From Sphingobium sp. SCG-1 (GTDB lineage Bacteria > Pseudomonadota > Alphaproteobacteria > Sphingomonadales > Sphingomonadaceae), in the NCBI RefSeq assembly GCF_002953135.1, contig NZ_CP026372.1, forward strand, positions 2,901,501-2,965,500: DNA of 64,000 nucleotides. The letters run 5' to 3'. Both the position numbers and the translations under genes were made by a program. Positions 59,346 through 64,000 of the stretch are shown piece after piece. The notes beneath the pieces are model-generated. The model had not been told where the DNA came from. It was given only the letters and a program-made list of their open reading frames with translations, and made no database searches. Positions within the stretch are counted from its first letter, which is position 1; every line of letters begins with the position of its first letter.

Positions 59346-59915
59346 ATGACTATCCTGTCCGATACCTCTATCGTTCCCCAACCCGTCATCAATCCTCGGC
59401 CCCGCACCCGGGTCGTGCCTGTTCATCAGAGCGATGCGAAACCCACTCCCGAAGCTATGCCGCTGAACCCTATCGGCCTGCCCACTGCTGAGCTCACTCA
59501 AGCCACCGCACAATCGAGCTACGAGATCGGCTATGGCAAGCCACCGGTGCACAGCCGCTTTGCCAAGGGACAGTCGGGCAATCCCAACGGACGCGCCAAG
59601 CGGATAAAGACCCTGAACGTCATTGTGCGAGAGCAGATGACGCAAGCCGTCACCATCCGGAGCGGCGGCCGTGACAAGAAGGTCAGTCGCGCCGAGGCAC
59701 TGGTCATGAAGGCTATGGAAGCTGCGTCAAAGGGTGACTTGCGCGCCATTGAAAAGCTTCTTGTCCGCTTTGCCGCGGCAATGCCGGACAAGGTGGATGA
59801 GCTTGACGAGGCAATAAGGGCTGAGGCCGAACCGCTCACTGCCACTGACGCAGCAACGCTCGATGCCTTGCGCCAGATGATGGCCGCTGATCTGGATAAA
59901 GGACTGGCGTCATGA
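59346..59915 (+). CDS. DUF5681-domain protein (terminase-small-subunit-like)
   Basis: 189 residues. The DUF5681 signature is clear in the centre: YEIGYGKPPVHSRFAKG then QSGNPNGRAKR (about 60-87). The C-terminal half is charged and helical (VSRAEALVMKAMEAA, LLVRFAAAMPDKVDEL). Proteins of this type lie directly before large terminase genes and may be DNA-binding small subunits. The stop overlaps the terminase start (ATGA). The N-terminus is Pro/Thr-rich and unlike any motif I know. Confidence 0.85.
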   Translation: MTILSDTSIVPQPVINPRPRTRVVPVHQSDAKPTPEAMPLNPIGLPTAELTQATAQSSYEIGYGKPPVHSRFAKGQSGNPNGRAKRIKTLNVIVREQMTQAVTIRSGGRDKKVSRAEALVMKAMEAASKGDLRAIEKLLVRFAAAMPDKVDELDEAIRAEAEPLTATDAATLDALRQMMAADLDKGLAS

Positions 59916-61384
59916 CCTTCGAACGCAATCTGCTGGCCGCAGCCCGTCGCACGCACCTCCTCGCCTTTCTGATGAAGGTATTTGAAACCCTGCACCCTGG
60001 AGAGCCGCCGCTCGACGCCGTCTGGTATTTGCAGGCTATGTGCAATGGCCTGGAGGCAGTCGGGCGTGGCGAGAAGACCCGCTATATGATCGCGGTGCCC
60101 CCGCGCCATCTCAAGTCGATCACAACCGCAGTCGCCTTTACCGCCTGGATGTTGGGGCACAAGCCAGCGATGAAGATCATGGTCGCAACCTATAGCCAGG
60201 ACTTGGCGCGCAAACATGCCGACGGGTGCCGCACGGTTATGGATAGCGAATGGTATCGCAGGCTCTTTCCCGCCACCCGGATCAAGGATGGCGGCAATCG
60301 CCAGCTTGAGACCATTACGACGGCCGGCGGATCGCGCAAAGCCGTCTCGCTTGGTGGATCGGTGACAGGGCATGGCGCTGATCTCATCATCGTCGACGAC
60401 TTGATGATGGCGGACGAAGCGTTCAGCGCTACGGCACGCGAGAATGTCAGGCGCTGGTTCGACAATACGCTGGTCAGTCGTCTCAACAGCAAGCGATTGG
60501 GTGCGATCGTCTCAATCCAGCAGCGGCTGCATGAAGATGATCTGCCCGCCTATCTGATCGAGAAAGGCTATGAGACGCTGATCCTGCCGGCCACCGCAGA
60601 GCGTGACGAGCGTATTCCCATTGGTGCGGGCCTCGTTCACCACCGCCGTGTTGGCGACCTGCTTAACCCCGGTCGTGAGGATGCGAGCGATCTCGCCCGC
60701 ATTCGTCGGGAGATGGGTCCACAGGCTTATGCCGCGCAGTATCAGCAGAACCCCGTGGTGCCCGAAGGCAATATCGTCCGGATCGAATGGTTCGGCCGGG
60801 TCGATGCGCTTCCCGCTCGCGAGGAGTGCCAGACGGTCATCCAGAGTTGGGACACGGCCTTGTCGGACTCGCCCACCAGTGACTACAGCGTCTGTCTCAC
60901 CATGGGCTGGCATCAGGGGCGCTGGTATCTGCTCGACGTCTTACGCGACCGGCTTGGCTATCCCGATCTGCGCCGCGCTGTCCTACGGCAGAACCGACTA
61001 TGGCGTCCTGACCACGTCGTGATCGAGCAAGCCGGCAGTGGCATATCGCTCTGGCAGGACTTCCATTCCGAACGGCGCGCTAATGGCCGCAGCGCCTTCC
61101 TGCCGCGGATGATGCAGCCGTGGGCCTGCAAGGAAGCACGGATGATGGGGCAGACCGGGCAACTGGAAGCAGGTGTGTGCGTGTTGCCCAATGAAGCGCC
61201 CTGGCTTGACGCCTTCGTGAATGAACTGCGAGCATTCCCTGGCCGTCATGACGATCAGGCCGATGCACTCAGCCAGTTTCTCGAGTTCGCCATGACCAGC
61301 CGCGCCTGGCTCCATGAGGAGCGTGATCCCGTAACCGGACGCTTGCTCCGGATCAACCGACCCGATCGGATCAACCGGAAGTAA
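59912..61384 (+). CDS. Phage-type terminase large subunit
   Basis: 490 residues. Walker A-like PPRHLKS near residue 65, a motif PAMKIMVATYSQDLARK, Walker B-like LIIVDDLMM, and a nuclease-domain start QSWDTAL followed by the conserved VVIEQAGSG region. This is the ATPase/nuclease that packages DNA in tailed phages. No portal, capsid or tail genes follow, so the module is either a prophage remnant or one of the isolated methylase/DUF5681/terminase triplets seen in alphaproteobacteria (family knowledge). Confidence 0.93.
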   Translation: MTFERNLLAAARRTHLLAFLMKVFETLHPGEPPLDAVWYLQAMCNGLEAVGRGEKTRYMIAVPPRHLKSITTAVAFTAWMLGHKPAMKIMVATYSQDLARKHADGCRTVMDSEWYRRLFPATRIKDGGNRQLETITTAGGSRKAVSLGGSVTGHGADLIIVDDLMMADEAFSATARENVRRWFDNTLVSRLNSKRLGAIVSIQQRLHEDDLPAYLIEKGYETLILPATAERDERIPIGAGLVHHRRVGDLLNPGREDASDLARIRREMGPQAYAAQYQQNPVVPEGNIVRIEWFGRVDALPAREECQTVIQSWDTALSDSPTSDYSVCLTMGWHQGRWYLLDVLRDRLGYPDLRRAVLRQNRLWRPDHVVIEQAGSGISLWQDFHSERRANGRSAFLPRMMQPWACKEARMMGQTGQLEAGVCVLPNEAPWLDAFVNELRAFPGRHDDQADALSQFLEFAMTSRAWLHEERDPVTGRLLRINRPDRINRK

Positions 61385-61390
61385 TGATAG

Positions 61391-61424
61391 CGTGCACGGG
61401 AGACGAGGTTGTCTCCCGTGCACG
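61391..61424 (+). other. Long perfect inverted repeat after the terminase gene
   Basis: A 14-bp stem CGTGCACGGGAGAC (61391-61404) pairs with GTCTCCCGTGCACG (61411-61424) around GAGGTT. There is no T run after it, so it is not a standard terminator. It could mark the right boundary of the terminase module. Confidence 0.6.
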
Positions 61425-61688
61425 TCTTGAGACCGCTTCGTGCCCGTTGCCGGAGGCTAGTGACGACGTGAGGCTTGAGTGACAACCACGTATAACCTCG
61501 TGCGCTCGGCAAATCTGTACACGCGTAATGAAACATCAGCATGCCCATTCGCGATGAACTGCGAAGCGCATCATTTTGACATACCTCTTATTATCGTACT
61601 TAGAGACTGTAAGCGGTGGATTTTATATCGAAGTGCAAATTTCCTAGACTTATGGGGTTTACCCCTTTTGCAGGAAGGTGTTCGAGTA
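61425..61688. other. Gene-free, AT-richer stretch
   Basis: About 260 bases with no supported gene and with composition lower in GC than the flanks. It precedes the transposase remnant and may hold its left end. No terminal inverted repeat was identified with confidence. Confidence 0.4.
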
Positions 61689-62081
61689 ATGGAATCCTAT
61701 CGACATCTGCGGCTTGAAGATTGCCGCGCTGTCTTTCAGCTGGGAAGCTGGCCGGTCTGTAAGCGAGATCGAACTCATCTGCATCGCCATCCCTCTACGA
61801 TCTACCGAGAGCATCCGCCGTAACCGCCATCATGACGTGCATCCGCCATTTCGTTGCTATTTCCCCACCATGGCCCACGGCAAGGCGGCTGCCCGCCGGG
61901 TGCGCGGTGCCAAAGTCGCCCGGGATCCGCGGCTGGCAGCCTATATTGTCGACCGGTTGGCAGCGGCGTGGTCGCCCGAGCAAATAGCGGGCTAGGTGCG
62001 GTGCCATCACCTTGCTGGCCTGTCGAAATCTCCCGAGACCATCCACTCGCAGCGCGATATTGGAAGAAGCTAATGGGTTGA
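61689..62081 (+). pseudogene. Decayed IS30-family transposase
   Basis: Pieces of an IS30 transposase appear in two frames. MESYRHLRLEDCRAVF and HRHPSTIYRE are in one frame; EAGRSVSEIE and, after it, SIRRNRHHDV with RVRGAKVARDP and DRLAAAWSPEQIAG are in another. The second stops at 61993-61995 just after the WSPEQIAG block. At least two frameshifts and a stop disrupt the gene, and the C-terminal catalytic core is missing. The IS30 motif order (YxHLxxxER, RSPSTIxRE, RRNR, WSPEQIAG) is otherwise kept. It is an old insertion. Confidence 0.75.
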
Positions 62082-62260
62082 TCGACGGCCTGGCTTGAAC
62101 CGGGCCGTCACTTTGGATCGCGACCTCTACCGTTCGGACGACGCGCACGGCCGATAAATCAATCCAGAACCAGCGTTCAATCGAAAGAGGCTAGTGCATG
62201 CCGGCACGGACCGAATGGGGTCAGGCCGCGTTGACGGCAGGTTCGCGAAACGAGGAGGGG

Positions 62261-63262
62261 TTACGGATCCTTCAGATCTCGACTGCGTCGATCTCGTCTT
62301 CCGTCAGGCCCGCCTCGCGCAGCAGCTCGCGTGTATGCCTTGCCGCCGACCGGACGAAGCCATTCGTCAGTGGACGATGCCACTATCTCCGCCACCCAGT
62401 CGATGAATACCCGCACCTGCGGCGCCAGGTGCTGTCGATTGGGGTACATGATCGAGAGCGGCCACAGGATCGTTCGCATGGCCCGCACGACCTCCACGAG
62501 CTTGCCGCTCGCGAGATGCTCGGCAACGACCAGCCCGGGCACCTGGATCAGGCCCAACCCGTTTAGCGCACAGGCGACGAACGCTTCGGTGTCATTGACC
62601 ATAATCCCACTGCGCAGGTTGAATTGCGGAATGCCGGCGTCTTCAGGCATCGACCAGGCGATCGGACGATAGCCGCGACCCGAAAAGTAGTTCACCGCTT
62701 GGTGCTGTCGAAGATCCTCGACTGTCCCCGGCGTGCCGTGCGCCTCCAAATAGTCCGGCGATCCGCACACGACTATCGTCATCGTCGCCAGCTTGCGCGC
62801 GATCATGCTGGTGGGTGCAAGCTCGCCAATCCGCAGTACGCAGTCGACGCCATCTGCCAGCAGATCAACGGGCTGATCGCTGACGCCTAGGATGACATCA
62901 ACCTCCGGGTAGAGCGCCCTGAACTCCGCGATACGATGGATGATGAGGGGCCGGGCAAGCGCGACCGGGATGTCGACGCGCAACCGGCCTCGCGGCGCGA
63001 CGGAGCTGGCACCGAACAGGTTCCGGGTCTCGGATATGTCGGTCAGCAGGCGGGTTGCCCGATCATAAAGGCGCTCCCCCTCGGCAGTCAGGCTGGTCCG
63101 CCGCGTCGTGCGCTGAAGCAGACGCGCGCCGAGCGCCGCTTCCAATGCGTTGATCGCGTTGGTGACACTAGGCCGCGGCATTCGAAGCCCTTCCGCGGCA
63201 CGGGAGAAGCTGCCGTTATCGGCGACGGCTACGAAAATGCTGAGTTGCTGGGGAAAATCCAT
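62261..63262 (-). CDS. LysR-family transcriptional regulator
   Basis: 333 residues. N-terminal winged helix: LSIFVAVADNGSFSRAAEGLRMPRPSVTNAINALEAALGARLL then RTTRRTSLTAEG, a full LysR DNA-binding domain. The effector domain follows, with GIMVNDTEAFVACALNGLGLIQVPG. The last about 30 residues are Arg/Gly/Asp-rich (RRDRRSRD) and unlike the family, so the 3' end may be altered. It diverges from a luciferase-like oxidoreductase gene, its likely target. Confidence 0.92.
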   Translation of the reverse strand: MDFPQQLSIFVAVADNGSFSRAAEGLRMPRPSVTNAINALEAALGARLLQRTTRRTSLTAEGERLYDRATRLLTDISETRNLFGASSVAPRGRLRVDIPVALARPLIIHRIAEFRALYPEVDVILGVSDQPVDLLADGVDCVLRIGELAPTSMIARKLATMTIVVCGSPDYLEAHGTPGTVEDLRQHQAVNYFSGRGYRPIAWSMPEDAGIPQFNLRSGIMVNDTEAFVACALNGLGLIQVPGLVVAEHLASGKLVEVVRAMRTILWPLSIMYPNRQHLAPQVRVFIDWVAEIVASSTDEWLRPVGGKAYTRAAARGGPDGRRDRRSRDLKDP

Positions 63263-63386
63263 TATGCAAATTTGTTGTCCATATTGCTAACAATCAAGTT
63301 CTAAATTGATGGCTTATACCTAGCAGGAGACGCGCCTATCTCATTCTCATCAAAGCGGCACGGCCGCTTTATGAAGGATGGCGAGC
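63263..63386. promoter_or_regulatory. LysR/oxidoreductase divergent promoter with inverted repeats
   Basis: The 124 bases contain ATTG-N4-CAAT (63283-63294), a LysR-type site with dyad form, and a perfect 8-bp repeat AAAGCGGC-N3-GCCGCTTT (63352-63370) ending 16 bases before the oxidoreductase ATG. These are by-eye calls without promoter modelling. Confidence 0.4.
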
Positions 63387-64000
63387 ATGGTTGTCATGAA
63401 GGCGGACAGGCGAGAGAGGCTGGAGACCCAAGGATTTCAGGCCCATGCTGGCTACTCGCGCGTATTTCAACCAAGCAAGCTCACGTTCGGCTTCATCGCG
63501 CCGCTCGAGAGCTATCCTAACCAGCCCGCACCATCGATGCGCGATCATTTGGCGCTCGCCCGTACAGCTGATGAGGCTGGCTTCTCCGCGATCTGGCTGC
63601 GCGACGTGCCGTTTTACGATCCATCGTTTGGTGATCTCGGCCAGGTCTTCGATCCCATCGCATATGCCGGCTTTCTGGCTGCCGTGACGACGCGGATCGC
63701 CATCGGCACCGCCGGGATCGTCATGCCGCTGCGCGATCCACTCGCCATCGCTAAGCAGGCCACCACACTTAGCCACCTGACCGGCAACCGCTTTATCCTC
63801 GGCCTGTCCACCGGTGATCGTCCGGTCGAATATCCCGCCTTCGGCATGGACTTCGACAGCCGGGCCGATCGCTTCCGTGACGCCTATGCGATGATCCGGG
63901 CTGTTACCGAGCAAGACTTTCCACAGCATCGCTCTACGCACTTCGGCGCGCTCGATGGCTCGCTGGATATGATGCCGAAGCCAATCGGCGACCGCCTGCC
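63387..64000 (+). CDS. LLM-class (luciferase-like) flavin oxidoreductase, 3' truncated
   Basis: About 204 residues are in the window and the frame continues off the right edge. ATG 63387 has an AAGGATGGC SD. Residues from about 35 are FGFIAPLESYPNQPAP, then AGFSAIWLRDVPF and the block TTRIAIGTAGIVMPLRDPL, followed by GNRFILGLSTGDRP, which match the barrel of F420/FMN-dependent luciferase-like monooxygenases. It would be an oxidase or monooxygenase with FMNH2 or F420. It is controlled presumably by the divergent LysR gene. Confidence 0.85.
   Translation, partial: MVVMKADRRERLETQGFQAHAGYSRVFQPSKLTFGFIAPLESYPNQPAPSMRDHLALARTADEAGFSAIWLRDVPFYDPSFGDLGQVFDPIAYAGFLAAVTTRIAIGTAGIVMPLRDPLAIAKQATTLSHLTGNRFILGLSTGDRPVEYPAFGMDFDSRADRFRDAYAMIRAVTEQDFPQHRSTHFGALDGSLDMMPKPIGDRL

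Noticed and set aside
61391..61424. Inverted repeat considered as a rho-independent terminator
   Set aside because: The 14-bp stem lacks a following T tract, so I list it only as an inverted repeat.
1..64000. CRISPR array, tRNA or rRNA genes
   Set aside because: No regularly spaced direct repeats, no cloverleaf-like gene and no rRNA motif were seen.

Overview
The window reads as a high-GC alphaproteobacterial chromosome or large-plasmid segment, most likely from a sphingomonad (Sphingobium, Novosphingobium or Sphingomonas type). This is inferred from the family mix: several large TonB-dependent receptors beside catabolic genes, many short-chain dehydrogenases (SDRs), single-component Rieske oxygenases, SnoaL/NTF2-fold proteins, acyl-CoA enzymes and a ParB-methylase/terminase module. 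There are no rRNA or tRNA genes and no CRISPR array.

Layout. (1) 1-2267: the end of a TonB receptor gene and a TPR/2OG-Fe(II) oxygenase gene. (2) 2284-10237: a tight forward operon of ABM monooxygenase, two SDRs, cupin, M24 peptidase-like protein, a two-subunit 2-oxoacid dehydrogenase E1, a free-standing lipoyl domain and a PQQ dehydrogenase. (3) 10216-21329: nine reverse genes holding two TonB receptors, a Rieske oxygenase, two TetR regulators, two SDRs and two SnoaL-type proteins, one of them a tandem fusion. (4) 21571-31689: mixed short units with three SDRs, a ketosteroid-dehydrogenase-like flavoprotein, ABM and SnoaL proteins, an acyl-CoA synthetase, a ThuA-like protein, a small Rieske protein, an MDR reductase and an acyl-CoA dehydrogenase. 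(5) 31879-39212: a LuxR regulator followed by DUF35 protein, thiolase-like protein, acyl-CoA dehydrogenase, and E1-alpha, E1-beta and E2 of a second 2-oxoacid dehydrogenase. (6) 39219-57132: Rieske oxygenases, SDRs, two MDR reductases, a GMC oxidoreductase, a phosphotransferase/acyl-CoA dehydrogenase pair and another TonB receptor. (7) 57133-62081: an AT-richer, repeat-bearing gap, then ParB-methylase, DUF5681 protein and terminase, then a decayed IS30-type transposase. (8) 62261-64000: a LysR regulator divergent from a truncated luciferase-like oxidoreductase gene.

How the genes may work together. I read positions 1-57132 as one large catabolic island. TonB receptors would import a bulky hydrophobic or polycyclic substrate; Rieske oxygenases, SDRs, the flavoprotein, the GMC enzyme and the PQQ dehydrogenase would oxidise it; the acyl-CoA synthetase, acyl-CoA dehydrogenases and DUF35/thiolase pair would shorten side chains by a CoA route; and the E1/E2 complexes would oxidise 2-oxoacid or diketone products. 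The DUF35/thiolase/acyl-CoA dehydrogenase group resembles the steroid side-chain retro-aldolase module, and the flavoprotein resembles 3-ketosteroid-delta1-dehydrogenase, so a steroid- or terpenoid-like substrate is plausible but not proven. Regulation is local (two TetR, one LuxR-type, one LysR).

Start codons were chosen by reading Shine-Dalgarno (SD) sequences and family N-termini. All homology calls come from motif recognition, not from a database search.
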